DNA of 64,000 nucleotides from an uncultured Eubacteriales bacterium. GTDB taxonomy: Bacteria; Bacillota; Clostridia; Christensenellales; Aristaeellaceae. The DNA lies in the NCBI GenBank assembly GCA_902789795.1, contig CADAPM010000005.1, forward strand, positions 1-64,000. Reading direction: 5' to 3'. Each line of letters starts with the position of its first letter. Positions within the stretch are counted from its first letter, which is position 1. Both the position numbers and the translations under genes were made by a program. Shown here in pieces: positions 52,824-61,448 of the stretch. Below the pieces are notes generated by a model. The model was not told the DNA's origin. It did no database searches and saw only the letters and a program-made list of their open reading frames with translations.

Positions 52824-52850
52824 CCACCGGCCTGCAGCCGGTGGTTTTTT
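52824..52850 (+). terminator. intrinsic terminator after agcS
   Basis: Perfect eight-pair stem CCACCGGC (52824-52831) with 52837-52844, five-base loop, then TTTTTT. Confidence 0.93.
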
Positions 52851-52862
52851 ATCACCTTTTAC

Positions 52863-52891
52863 TTGCTTTTCAGCGTCAAACGTGCGATAAT
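52863..52891 (+). promoter_or_regulatory. pduL-ackA promoter
   Basis: TTGCTT (52863-52868), 17 bases, extended -10 TGCGATAAT (hexamer 52886-52891), 34 bases before the pduL start. Confidence 0.7.
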
Positions 52892-52925
52892 AGCTGCATC
52901 AATCCATGAAGGAGTGTGTTTTGCT

Positions 52926-53498
52926 ATGGCTAATTTTATCGTCGAAACCTCTGCCCGTCACGTACACGTCACTCAGCAGGATCTGGAAACCCTGTTCGGC
53001 GCCGGCTATGAACTGCATGTCAAGAAGATGCTCTCCCAGCCCGGCCAGTATGCTTCCGAAGAGCGCGTCGATGTCGTGGGCCCCAAGAAGACCCTGACCG
53101 GCGTTTCCATCCTCGGCCCCGTCCGCAAGGAATCCCAGGTCGAGCTGTCCCTGACGGATGCCCGCTCCATCGGCATCGCGGTGCCGATCCGCGAGTCCGG
53201 TGACCTGGACGGCAGCGCCGGCTGCAAGCTGGTGGGCCCCGCGGGCGAAGTCGAGCTCAAGCAGGGCGTCATCGCCGCGAAGCGCCACATCCACATGACC
53301 CCCGAAGATGCCGAAGTCTTCCAGGTCAAGGACAAGGATATCGTCTCTGTCAAGGTCGACACGGAAGGCCGCAGCCTGATCTTCGGTGACGTCGTGGTCC
53401 GCGTGAGCCCGAGCTATGCGCTGGCCATGCACATCGACACCGATGAGAGCAACGCTGCCTGCGTGGGCCGCGACACCAAGGGCGAGATCGTTCGCTGA
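52926..53498 (+). CDS. pduL: phosphate acyltransferase PduL (phosphotransacetylase)
   Basis: A 190-residue PduL-type phosphotransacylase, which interconverts acetyl- or propionyl-CoA and the acyl phosphate. The two PduL domains each show the zinc-binding H-x-H: SARHVHVTQQDLETLFG near residue 10 and AKRHIHMTPEDAEVF near residue 120. There is no N-terminal microcompartment-targeting extension, so it is the free cytosolic type used in place of Pta. ATG 52926 is 11 bases after AAGGAG. It is 31 bases before ackA on the same strand, and the pair makes acetate and ATP from acetyl-CoA. Confidence 0.93.
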   Translation: MANFIVETSARHVHVTQQDLETLFGAGYELHVKKMLSQPGQYASEERVDVVGPKKTLTGVSILGPVRKESQVELSLTDARSIGIAVPIRESGDLDGSAGCKLVGPAGEVELKQGVIAAKRHIHMTPEDAEVFQVKDKDIVSVKVDTEGRSLIFGDVVVRVSPSYALAMHIDTDESNAACVGRDTKGEIVR

Positions 53499-53529
53499 CA
53501 CCTGAACCGGAAGATAGGAGGAGATTCCC

Positions 53530-54726
53530 ATGAAAATTCTGATCGTCAACGCCGGCAGCTCATCCCTCAAATACCAGCTGATCGACATGGACGACGAGAG
53601 CACCCTGGCCAAGGGCCTGGTCGAAAAGATCGGCCTTGATATGGGCAAGCTCAAGCATAAAGCCGGCGACAAGGAATTCGTCGTTGAGCAGAAGATCGAC
53701 AACCATGTGATCGCGACACAGATGATGCTGGACGCGCTGACTGATAAGGATCACGGCGTGGTCAAATCCATGGACGAGATCGGCGCTGTGGGACACCGCG
53801 TGCTGCACGGCGGCCCCAACTTCACCGAGTCCGTGATCGTTAATAAGGAAGTCGAAGACGCCATCGAGGAGAACATCCCGCTGGGCCCGCTGCACAATCC
53901 CGCCAACCTGGCCGGCATCCGCGCCTGCCAGGCCGTCATGCCCAACACCCCCATGGTCGCCGTGTTCGACACCGCCTTCCATATGACCATGCCCCCCAAG
54001 GCCTACCGCTATGGCGTGCCAAAGGATTACTATACCCGCCTGAAGGTCCGCCGTTACGGCTTCCACGGCACTTCTCACCGCTATGTGAGCGCGCGCGTGG
54101 CCGAATACCTGGGCAAAAAGCCTGAAGAGCTGCGCATCATCAACTGCCACCTGGGCAACGGCTCCTCCGTCTGCGCCATCAACGCCGGCAAGTGCGTGGA
54201 TACCTCCATGGGCATCACGCCTCTGGAAGGCCTGCTGATGGGCACCCGCTGCGGCAGCATGGATCCCGCGGTCGTGCAGTACATCTGCAACCAGGATCAC
54301 ATCGACGTCAATGAGATGCTGACCATCTGCAACAAGAAGTCCGGTCTGCTGGGTGTTTCCGGCGTGAGCAGCGACATGCGCGAAGTCACCACCGCCGCCA
54401 AGGAAGGCAACGAGGATGCCCAGATCGCCTGGGACATGCTTGTGGAAGGCGTGCGCAAGTACATCGGCGCTTACGCGGCGGTCATGAACGGCGTGGACGT
54501 CATCTCCTTCGCTGGCGGCATCGGTGAGAACGATACCGAGACCCGCGGCAAGATCCTGCAGGGCTTCGAGTTCATCGGCGCCAAGATGGATATGGAAAAG
54601 AACGCGAAGACCCGCGGCGTCGAGGCCGACCTGAGCGCACCCGACAGCAAGGTCAAGATCCTGGTCATCCCGACCAACGAAGAGCTGGCCATCGCCCGCG
54701 ACACCCTGGCGCTCGTCACAAAGTAA
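53530..54726 (+). CDS. ackA: acetate kinase
   Basis: A 398-residue acetate kinase of standard length, turning acetyl phosphate and ADP into acetate and ATP. Motifs run MKILIVNAGSSSLKYQLIDMD, VGHRVLHGGPNFTESV, VRRYGFHGTSHRYVSARVAEYL, INCHLGNGSSVCAI, GLLMGTRCGSMDPAVV, ISFAGGIGENDTETRGKI and LVIPTNEELAIARDT. AGGAGG lies seven bases ahead. It follows pduL in a two-gene operon and is the housekeeping partner of the divergent copy at 13,106. Two GC-rich hairpins follow it. Confidence 0.97.
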   Translation: MKILIVNAGSSSLKYQLIDMDDESTLAKGLVEKIGLDMGKLKHKAGDKEFVVEQKIDNHVIATQMMLDALTDKDHGVVKSMDEIGAVGHRVLHGGPNFTESVIVNKEVEDAIEENIPLGPLHNPANLAGIRACQAVMPNTPMVAVFDTAFHMTMPPKAYRYGVPKDYYTRLKVRRYGFHGTSHRYVSARVAEYLGKKPEELRIINCHLGNGSSVCAINAGKCVDTSMGITPLEGLLMGTRCGSMDPAVVQYICNQDHIDVNEMLTICNKKSGLLGVSGVSSDMREVTTAAKEGNEDAQIAWDMLVEGVRKYIGAYAAVMNGVDVISFAGGIGENDTETRGKILQGFEFIGAKMDMEKNAKTRGVEADLSAPDSKVKILVIPTNEELAIARDTLALVTK

Positions 54727-54764
54727 ACAGCCTGGCCCCGTTCCTCGCGGATGGGGCGCATCAT

Positions 54765-54797
54765 CCCGGGTTGCCCCGATCAAAGGGGCAGCCCGGG
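54765..54797 (+). terminator. strong GC-rich hairpin after ackA
   Basis: A 13-pair stem (54765-54777 with 54785-54797, one T-G pair), seven-base loop, 39 bases past the ackA stop and 20 bases before the next start. It lacks a T tract, so it may be an attenuator or mRNA stabiliser for the following operon. Confidence 0.5.
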
Positions 54798-54816
54798 CGA
54801 ATTATGGAGTACTCTC

Positions 54817-55290
54817 TTGAGCATGTTACTTTCGCTGCTGAGCAGGCTGCATTTTACCAACGGCGTCATCGACCTCAGACTGTCAGCCGAAGATGTCGTC
54901 AGCGAAGAGTGCGGTATCCAGGACGGATACGTGTTTTATATTTACAAGCACCATGGGCTTTGCAAGATGGGCTATGTGAGCCTGCGTTTGGGCGAGAGCC
55001 CTTCTTTATATTATCTGGGCCACATCGGCTACAGGATCGACCCGCCCTACCGCGGACACGGGTACGCGCGGCAGGCCTGTGAGCTGTTAAAGCCCCTGAT
55101 GGCCGAGCATGGGCTCCGGTCCGTGGTCATCACGACAGATACGGACAACCTGCCCTCACGCCGGACCTGCGAGCATCTCGGCTGCACCCTGGAATCCATC
55201 GCGGATGTTCCCCATGAATACCGCGTTCTCTGTTCCGGCTCCGAAAAGAAATGCCGGTACATATTCTTTGCATCGGAGGCTGACCAATGA
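54817..55290 (+). CDS. GNAT-family N-acetyltransferase
   Basis: A 157-residue GNAT acetyltransferase using acetyl-CoA. The signature is GHIGYRIDPPYRGHGYARQACELL (the Q/R-x-x-G-x-G/A loop) and LRSVVITTDTDNLPSRRTCEHLG; the C-terminal segment DVPHEYRVLCSGSEKKCRYIF forms the last strands. A TTG start at 54817, seven bases after GGAG, is suggested; ATG 54823 is the alternative. Longer frames upstream lie in the ackA-side hairpin region. The stop overlaps the hydrolase ATG (ATGA), so it starts a plus-strand cluster of GNAT, hydrolase, MurF-like and Ddl. The acetyl acceptor is unknown. Confidence 0.85.
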   Translation: MSMLLSLLSRLHFTNGVIDLRLSAEDVVSEECGIQDGYVFYIYKHHGLCKMGYVSLRLGESPSLYYLGHIGYRIDPPYRGHGYARQACELLKPLMAEHGLRSVVITTDTDNLPSRRTCEHLGCTLESIADVPHEYRVLCSGSEKKCRYIFFASEADQ

Positions 55291-56060
55291 AGCTCGATCT
55301 CATGGGCGTCCAGCTGCACATGGAGCAGTACGGCAGCGCCGGACCGCAGCTCCTTCTGCTGCACGGCTGGGGCTGCGCGATCGGACATTTCAAGCCGATC
55401 ATCGAGGACCTGAAGGACAGCTACCGGATCACCGCCATTGATTTTCCCGCCCACGGGGAGTCCTCCCAGCCGCCTGAACCCTGGGGCATGCATGATTTTT
55501 CAGCGCTGGTCGCGCGCCTCATCGAGGAATTGCAGCTCCAGCCCGTGCACATCGTCGCCCACTCTTTCGGCGCAAGAGCTGCCATCTGCCTGGCCTCGGA
55601 ACGCCCGGAGCTCGTGAACCGCATGATCCTGACCGGCGCGGCCGGCATCCGCCCCCAGCCCTCTGAACAGGGGAAGAAAAAGAGCAATGCCTATCAGCGC
55701 GGCAAGCAGCTGGCGCAATTACTCGGCAAGGTGCCCGGGCTGCAAAAAACCGCGGACGATTTGCGCGAAAAGCTGATCCAGAAATACGGGTCGGCGGACT
55801 ATGCCGCCCTCTCCCCCGAAATGCGGCAGACCTTTTCCAAGATCGTCAGCGAAGACCTATCCCCCCTGCTGCCCAAGATCAAAGCCGAGACCCTGCTGGT
55901 CTTCGGCTCCAACGACACTGAAACGCCCCTCTGGATGGGCCAGAAGATGGAAAAAGAGATCCCCGATGCGGGGCTGGTCGTTTTTGAAGGACGCAGCCAT
56001 TTTGCCTACCTGGAGGAATGGCCCCGGTTCTGCGCCCTGATCCGTGAATTCTTGATTTGA
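55287..56060 (+). CDS. alpha/beta hydrolase
   Basis: A 257-residue alpha/beta hydrolase. The core is clear: oxyanion/His-Gly region LLLLHGWGCAIGHFKPIIEDL, DFPAHGESSQPP, nucleophile elbow AHSFGARAAICLA (Ser in the G-x-S-x-G-like HSFGA), acid in LVFGSNDTETPLW and His in VFEGRSHFAYLEEWPRF. Esterase or amidase activity is expected, substrate open. It overlaps the GNAT gene by four bases and stands ten bases before a MurF-like gene. Confidence 0.9.
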   Translation: MKLDLMGVQLHMEQYGSAGPQLLLLHGWGCAIGHFKPIIEDLKDSYRITAIDFPAHGESSQPPEPWGMHDFSALVARLIEELQLQPVHIVAHSFGARAAICLASERPELVNRMILTGAAGIRPQPSEQGKKKSNAYQRGKQLAQLLGKVPGLQKTADDLREKLIQKYGSADYAALSPEMRQTFSKIVSEDLSPLLPKIKAETLLVFGSNDTETPLWMGQKMEKEIPDAGLVVFEGRSHFAYLEEWPRFCALIREFLI

Positions 56061-56070
56061 AAGGAATCCC

Positions 56071-57681
56071 ATGCATCTTCTTGAGATGATCCCGCCTTTG
56101 GTTGTCTGCGCCGGAGCGCTCCTGCTTTCGCGGCGTCTTTTGCATTATTTCCAGCTGGAAAGCTACCAGTTCCGCGGCTTTTTCAAGACCCTGAACCGTC
56201 AGGCGGACAAGGCGCTGCTGCCGGGGCTGGTTTTCGGTGCCGTCGTATTCGTCCTCCTGCTGATCGGCTCCTTCTTCCGCCTCTCCGGCGCGGGTGCGAT
56301 CGTGCTGCAGGCCGTGCTGGGGCTTTTGATCCTAGGCGCAGCGCTGATCCTGCGCAGCAAGCTGCTCAAAAACAGCAAGGAAAAGAAGCCCTTCCGGGCG
56401 ACCGCGCGCGTGAAGCGCCTGATTTTCTGGCTCTGCTTGATTTTGTTGGCAGCCGCGCTCCTGATCTGGGTGCTGTTCCGGCCGTCCGGGCTCTCCCGGG
56501 TGATCTACAGCCTCATTCCCCTTTTCCTTCCTGTTTGGGTCACGCTCGCGGCCTTGCTGGCGATCCCGCTGGAAAAGCTGATCTACGAGGCGTATTTCCG
56601 TGACGCGCGAAAAAAGCTGCTGGCCAATGACCGCCTGATCCGCATCGGCATCACCGGCAGCTACGGGAAAACCAGCACCAAGTTCATCCTGCGCGAGATG
56701 CTGAGCCAGAAATACAACGTGCTGGCCACGCCCGACAGCTACAACACGCCCATGGGCATCACCGGGATCATCCGCTCCCGCCTGACCCCGGCCCATCAGG
56801 TCTTTATCGCTGAAATGGGCGCGCGCCATCCCCACGACATCCGGGAGCTCTGCCGCCTGGTGCACCCCACCGTCGGCGTGCTGACCAGTGTGGGCCCCCA
56901 GCACCTGGACACCTTCAAGACCATTGAGACGATCAAAAATACCAAGTATGACCTGATCCGTGCCCTGCCCGAAGACGGCCTGGCCGCCTTCGGCAATGAC
57001 GACGGGATCGTCACGGAGCTCTATAGCGCCACGGACAAGCCGAAGATCCTGGCCGGAAAGGAAGAGACCGACGCCTGGGCCACCGACATCACGGTGGATG
57101 GGCGCGGATCGAGCTTCCTGCTGCATCTGCGCGGGCAGGAGCCCATCCCCTGCACGACCCTGCTGCTCGGGCGGCACAACATCGCCAATATCGTCCTGTC
57201 CGCCGCCCTCGCCTCCAAACTGGGCGTTACGGCCAAGCAGATCCAGTCGGCCATTTCCCAGCTGAAACCGGTGGAGCACCGGCTCAGGATCGTCACCAGC
57301 GCCGGCGGCGTCACCGTGATCGACGACGCCTTCAACACCAACCCCGTGTCCTCAAAGTCCGCGCTGGATGTGCTCAAAATGTTCGCGCCCAAGCGCATCA
57401 TTGTGACCCCGGGTATGGTGGAGCTGGGCGCAGACGAAGCGAAATACAACCGTGAATTCGGCGAATACATGGCCGACTGCGTCGATATCGCCTTACTGGT
57501 CGGCAAAAAGCATACGGAGCCCATCCGGGAGGGCCTGCTCTCCAAGGGCTTCGACGCGGAAAACATCCACAGCTTCAACACCCTGGACGAAGCTGTGGCC
57601 GCGCTGAAAACCATGACTGCTGAAGGCGATACGGTGATGTATGAAAACGACCTGCCGGATTCATACGCAGAAGGAGAATGA
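56071..57681 (+). CDS. MurF-like Mur ligase with N-terminal membrane domain
   Basis: A 536-residue ATP-dependent Mur ligase related to MurF (adds D-Ala-D-Ala to the UDP-MurNAc peptide). The P-loop is GSYGKTS (Lys200, from GITGSYGKTSTKF), followed by VFIAEMGARHPHDIRELC, VLTSVGPQHLDTFKT and VTVIDDAFNTNPVSSKSALD. The first 190 residues hold five or six membrane helices, unlike normal MurF, so the enzyme sits at the membrane. It lies directly upstream of a D-Ala-D-Ala ligase, one base between stop and next start, supporting a wall function. A lipid-linked substrate is a possible alternative. Confidence 0.88.
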   Translation: MHLLEMIPPLVVCAGALLLSRRLLHYFQLESYQFRGFFKTLNRQADKALLPGLVFGAVVFVLLLIGSFFRLSGAGAIVLQAVLGLLILGAALILRSKLLKNSKEKKPFRATARVKRLIFWLCLILLAAALLIWVLFRPSGLSRVIYSLIPLFLPVWVTLAALLAIPLEKLIYEAYFRDARKKLLANDRLIRIGITGSYGKTSTKFILREMLSQKYNVLATPDSYNTPMGITGIIRSRLTPAHQVFIAEMGARHPHDIRELCRLVHPTVGVLTSVGPQHLDTFKTIETIKNTKYDLIRALPEDGLAAFGNDDGIVTELYSATDKPKILAGKEETDAWATDITVDGRGSSFLLHLRGQEPIPCTTLLLGRHNIANIVLSAALASKLGVTAKQIQSAISQLKPVEHRLRIVTSAGGVTVIDDAFNTNPVSSKSALDVLKMFAPKRIIVTPGMVELGADEAKYNREFGEYMADCVDIALLVGKKHTEPIREGLLSKGFDAENIHSFNTLDEAVAALKTMTAEGDTVMYENDLPDSYAEGE

Positions 57682-57682
57682 C

Positions 57683-58885
57683 ATGGAAAAACTGCATTTA
57701 GGCGTACTGTATGGCAGCCGCAGCTGCGAGCACGAGGTGTCTATCATTTCCGCGCTCCAGCTGATCCGGGCCATCGATCGCAGCAAGTACGACGTGACCC
57801 CCGTGTATATCACCCAGCAGGGCGAATGGTACACGGGCGAACGCCTGATGGATATGGCCCTCTATACGGATTTCGACCCCTTCAAAGCGGGGCTCAAGCG
57901 GGTGTCCCTGGACCTGACCGCAGGCTCCGGCGCGCTGATCCACTATGAACCGGGCAAAGGCCTGCTGCGCGGCATCCGCGAGGAGGTCGTGGCGCGGATC
58001 GACTGCTTCATCCCCGTCTTCCACGGGCTCCACGGCGAGGATGGCTCCATCCAGGGCCTGCTGGAGCTGGCGAACATCCCCTACACCTCCCCCGGCATCG
58101 TCGGTTCCGCTGTGGGCATGGACAAGATCATGATGAAGCACTTCTTCCGCGGCATGGGCTACCCGGTGCTCGAAGGGGTGGACTGCCTGCGCTCCCGCTG
58201 GCAGGCCGACGCCAAAGGCATGATCAGCGAGATCGAAGCCAAACTCCCCTATCCGGTGTTCGTCAAGCCCGCCTGCCTCGGCTCCTCCATCGGCGTGAGC
58301 CGCGCGGACGACCAGAAAGCGCTGCGCGACGCGCTGGAGCTGGCCTTCAGCTATGACCGCCGCGTGCTGGTGGAGCAGGGGCTGGACAAGCCCGTGGAGA
58401 TCAACTGCTCCGTGCTCGGCTATGACGGGGAGACCGAGACCTCCGTGCTCGAAATGCCGCTGACAGATGTCGGCACGCTGGATTTTGAAACGAAATATCT
58501 GCGTGGCAGCCATTCCTCCAAGGGCATGGCCTCCATGGGCCGTGTGCTGGATCCCGATATCGGCGAAGATGTGAGCGAGCATATCCGCTCCCTCGCGGTC
58601 TCCATCTTCAACGCCCTGGACTGCAAGGGCGTCGTGCGCATCGACTTCATGATCGACCGCGTGAGCGGCAAGGTCTATATCACGGAGATCAACACCATCC
58701 CCGGCTCTCTCGCCTACTACCTCTGGGCCAAAAAGGGCGTCACCTATCCCGTCCTGATCGACCGGATGGTGGACTGTGCCTTGAAAGCCCAGCGCGAGAA
58801 GGACGAAAACAGCTACGCCTTCCGCTCCAGCATCCTGAAAAACGTACAGCTGGGCGGCAAGACCCCCAAGGGCGGAAAGCTGTAA
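57683..58885 (+). CDS. ddl: D-alanine-D-alanine ligase
   Basis: A 400-residue ATP-grasp ligase forming the D-Ala-D-Ala dipeptide for peptidoglycan. Seen: LGVLYGSRSCEHEVSIISA at the start, FIPVFHGLHGEDGSIQGLLE, YTSPGIVGSAVGMDKIMMK, VFVKPACLGSSIGVSRA, VLVEQGLDKPVEINCSVLG, VVRIDFMIDRVSGKVYITEINTIPG. The omega-loop reads LDFETKYLRGSHSSKG, so whether it prefers D-Ala or another second residue was not decided. AAGGAG precedes ATG 57683. The gene follows the membrane MurF-like ligase directly, and a bidirectional terminator follows it. Confidence 0.94.
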   Translation: MEKLHLGVLYGSRSCEHEVSIISALQLIRAIDRSKYDVTPVYITQQGEWYTGERLMDMALYTDFDPFKAGLKRVSLDLTAGSGALIHYEPGKGLLRGIREEVVARIDCFIPVFHGLHGEDGSIQGLLELANIPYTSPGIVGSAVGMDKIMMKHFFRGMGYPVLEGVDCLRSRWQADAKGMISEIEAKLPYPVFVKPACLGSSIGVSRADDQKALRDALELAFSYDRRVLVEQGLDKPVEINCSVLGYDGETETSVLEMPLTDVGTLDFETKYLRGSHSSKGMASMGRVLDPDIGEDVSEHIRSLAVSIFNALDCKGVVRIDFMIDRVSGKVYITEINTIPGSLAYYLWAKKGVTYPVLIDRMVDCALKAQREKDENSYAFRSSILKNVQLGGKTPKGGKL

Positions 58886-58900
58886 CAGGATCATAAAAAT

Positions 58901-58935
58901 GACTCCGGCGGTTGTAAATCCAATCCGTCGGAGTC
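58901..58935. terminator. bidirectional terminator between ddl and the peptidase gene
   Basis: An 11-pair stem, GACTCCGGCGG (58901-58911) with 58925-58935 (one G-T pair), flanked by A- and T-rich runs on both sides (TTTTATT on the plus strand, ATTTTTATG on the minus strand). Confidence 0.88.
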
Positions 58936-58951
58936 TTTTATTATTCGTTAT

Positions 58952-61276
58952 TCAGTTCGCCTGGATCAGGCGCACGCCGCGCTCCGCCACGTAGTCCAGC
59001 GGCAGCCAGTACTGCGCGCCGTCATAACCTTCCGTATCGATATAATACAGGAGGCCGGGGATCTCGGCGGGAGACGAGAGCGGCACATACTGTCCGCTCT
59101 TTTCGTCATACAGATAGGGCGTTTCGCCCGTGATGCGCTCAAAGGTCGCGCTCGGCGCCGAGTCGATGATATGACACATCGTCCCGTCTTCGCTCAGCCG
59201 GTCGATCAGGGCGATATGGCCTGATACGATGCCGAAAGAGAACATCGCGCCTTGGGAGAACTTCTTGACGATATCGCTTTTGCTGGTATACAGCTTGAAG
59301 CGCGTCTTGTAGCCGAACTCTTTGCCCGCGTTGCCGATCAGGGTCGAGTTCAGGGTGCCCCCGTCCACCAGGCAGAAGGCGTAGGTGACTGCCAGCTGTT
59401 CCGGCTTGCTGGCGGGCTCGTCATGCCCCAACAGCTGCAGCGCGTGGCTGAGGGCAAAAATGGCACAGCCGGATTTCTCCAGGTTGCTCTTTCGATAGCC
59501 CTTGTTCCTCCAGGTCCCGTCCATTTGGCTGTAGGGACGGAACACAGCGTTTTCTTCCTGTCCGGCAGCGGGATTGATCAGCAGCGACCAATGGACTTCC
59601 ACCTGCTGATCCCCGATCCTGAGCGCTCCGGCGTTTTCAGGGGATACGGGCAGGGTCCATCGGGCATAGCGTCCGCTTTCGTCCATCGCGCGGTCGATCC
59701 GGGCGTTGGCCGCACTGAAGATCGCGGTGACAGCCCCTTCCTCGTTCAGGACTGTGATCTCTTCCGCAGATCGTGTCGTAAATACGTTGACCGTAGAATC
59801 GTTGATTGTTCCTGAGGCCAGCCCGACGAAAGCCGGGGCTTCGCCCTCCACGTTGAGGGTCGCCAGCGCTTTCTTGCCGCTGCCGTCCTTATTGACGGCA
59901 GAAAACAGCCAGGATTGCGCGCCGGCGCCGGTCAAGGGCACCTCAAAGTCCCACTGGAGCCCGTCCTGATACGGCTTTGCGTATTCCATACCGGAGTATG
60001 AAATCGTAGCCGCCTGGTCGATCGCGAGCGTCACGCTGTCAGCCGACGCATCCGTCAGGACACGGACGCGCACCAGGTCCTGATAGGCCCGGCCCCGGTC
60101 GCGGTTCAGCATTACCTCGCGGACCGCAGCGCCTTTTGCCGGCGCTTCCTGAGCGACGCCGATGACGGCGCTTGCTTCCCCGCTGCGCAAATAGATACTC
60201 GCGTTCAGGAATCCTGAGGATGTATTCCCATCGACGCTGACGGTCAGCCGGTCGCCATCCTGATTGAGGTGCAGATAGTCGGCCTCCGTTTCTGCCGTCC
60301 AGCTGCCGCCGGCTGTGATCTGTGCAGTATAGAGGCCGCCTTTCGCCGGGACCATCCAGGACAGCGCAGTGTGTCCGTCCACTTCGATCCAGTCCGAAAC
60401 CTCCCCGAAGAGGAGGACTTCCGTTTCTTCCGCGTTCTCTTCGGTCTGCCGGATCGTGATCCTCCGGCTCATGCCGAGGCTGGAAACCGTGATGATCCCC
60501 GTCCGGGATCCCACGGTGGAAGCACTGACCGCATAGGTCAGGGCGTCGCCGGCGTTTCCGCAGCTGTTCGTCAGTGTGATAAAATCACTGTCCGACCGGG
60601 CGGTCCAGGGACCGGGAGACTGGACCTCCAGCGAGCGCATCTCCCCCTGTACGAGGACCGCGCTCAGGTCGCCCTCCACGTCCACGCCCGCGAACCCGGC
60701 CACATGGACAGGATCCGCCGCAGCGGAGGCCGTATTCCCCAGGGAATCCGTCACAGATACTGACAGCAGCAGATCGCCTTCCGCGAAGGGGACAAACTCA
60801 AATACGCTTTCAGCGCCCTTCTCCCGGGCGATCCGTACGGTGCCCTGCCAGACAGAGAATTCATATTCCTTTTCCGGGGAGCCGCCCAGGGTCTGGGCGT
60901 TCAGGGAAATCATCTCACCGGCTTTGACAACGGTCTGGTTCAGGCTCAGACTCACAGACAGCTGATCGTAAACGTTGAATTCAGCGGTCTCCGGCGCTGA
61001 TCCCTCCGGCGTGATGACCAGGGTATAATGGCCGGGAGTCTGCGGATTGAACGCGGCGCTTTTCGCTTCGGCGCTCGCACCGGTGTTGATCTGCTCGCCC
61101 TCCAGATAGAGCGCGTAGGTCCGGCGGGGCGCGTCATCACTGGCCTGGATCAGCAGCCTGTCGCCGACCGTCAGTTCCTGGGCGCTCAGCGTCAGATGCC
61201 CTTCAGCCAGAGCGATCGCCGCACACGCCCCCAGGATCAGGAGCAGAAGTGTAAAGGATAAGAGCTTGCGCATCAT
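58952..61276 (-). CDS. secreted BACON-like repeat protein with C39-like peptidase domain
   Basis: A 774-residue exported protein. The signal (MMRKLLSFTLLLLILGACAAIALAEG) has a possible LGAC lipobox or an ALA site. Several Ig/BACON-like units follow, roughly residues 25-590, with SPGPWTARSDSDFITLTNSCG and GGSWTAETEADYLHLNQDGD as typical BACON text. The last 190 residues form a C39-like papain-fold domain: YSQMDGTWRNKGY, catalytic Cys in KSGCAIFALSHALQLLG, His in IVSGHIALIDRLS and Asp in HIIDSAPS. This architecture suggests a wall- or surface-acting cysteine peptidase. Convergent with ddl and driven by its own promoter at 61357-61385. Confidence 0.85.
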   Translation of the reverse strand: MMRKLLSFTLLLLILGACAAIALAEGHLTLSAQELTVGDRLLIQASDDAPRRTYALYLEGEQINTGASAEAKSAAFNPQTPGHYTLVITPEGSAPETAEFNVYDQLSVSLSLNQTVVKAGEMISLNAQTLGGSPEKEYEFSVWQGTVRIAREKGAESVFEFVPFAEGDLLLSVSVTDSLGNTASAAADPVHVAGFAGVDVEGDLSAVLVQGEMRSLEVQSPGPWTARSDSDFITLTNSCGNAGDALTYAVSASTVGSRTGIITVSSLGMSRRITIRQTEENAEETEVLLFGEVSDWIEVDGHTALSWMVPAKGGLYTAQITAGGSWTAETEADYLHLNQDGDRLTVSVDGNTSSGFLNASIYLRSGEASAVIGVAQEAPAKGAAVREVMLNRDRGRAYQDLVRVRVLTDASADSVTLAIDQAATISYSGMEYAKPYQDGLQWDFEVPLTGAGAQSWLFSAVNKDGSGKKALATLNVEGEAPAFVGLASGTINDSTVNVFTTRSAEEITVLNEEGAVTAIFSAANARIDRAMDESGRYARWTLPVSPENAGALRIGDQQVEVHWSLLINPAAGQEENAVFRPYSQMDGTWRNKGYRKSNLEKSGCAIFALSHALQLLGHDEPASKPEQLAVTYAFCLVDGGTLNSTLIGNAGKEFGYKTRFKLYTSKSDIVKKFSQGAMFSFGIVSGHIALIDRLSEDGTMCHIIDSAPSATFERITGETPYLYDEKSGQYVPLSSPAEIPGLLYYIDTEGYDGAQYWLPLDYVAERGVRLIQAN

Positions 61277-61356
61277 CTATTTCCTCAGCGTCAAAATCGT
61301 GATTCATGCTTGTATATGCAGGCGGATCACGGGTTCCCGCCACAGATACGTGTGCC

Positions 61357-61422
61357 ATTATACCCGGAATTTGGCATTTTTTCAATATTGCGCTTGTAAA
61401 CCTGGCCAAAATTAGGTATACT
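61357..61422. promoter_or_regulatory. back-to-back divergent promoters
   Basis: Minus strand (peptidase gene): TTGAAA (61380-61385), 17 bases, TATAAT (61357-61362). Plus strand (nadD-yqeK gene): TTGTAA (61394-61399), 17 bases, TATACT (61417-61422). The two -35 elements are only eight bases apart, so polymerase at one may hinder the other. Confidence 0.78.
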
Positions 61423-61448
61423 GTTGCTGTTGAAGGGATGTGAAGACC

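Noticed and set aside
54771-55082. 103-codon plus-strand frame overlapping the GNAT gene
   Set aside because: Out of frame with the GNAT motifs and without features of its own.
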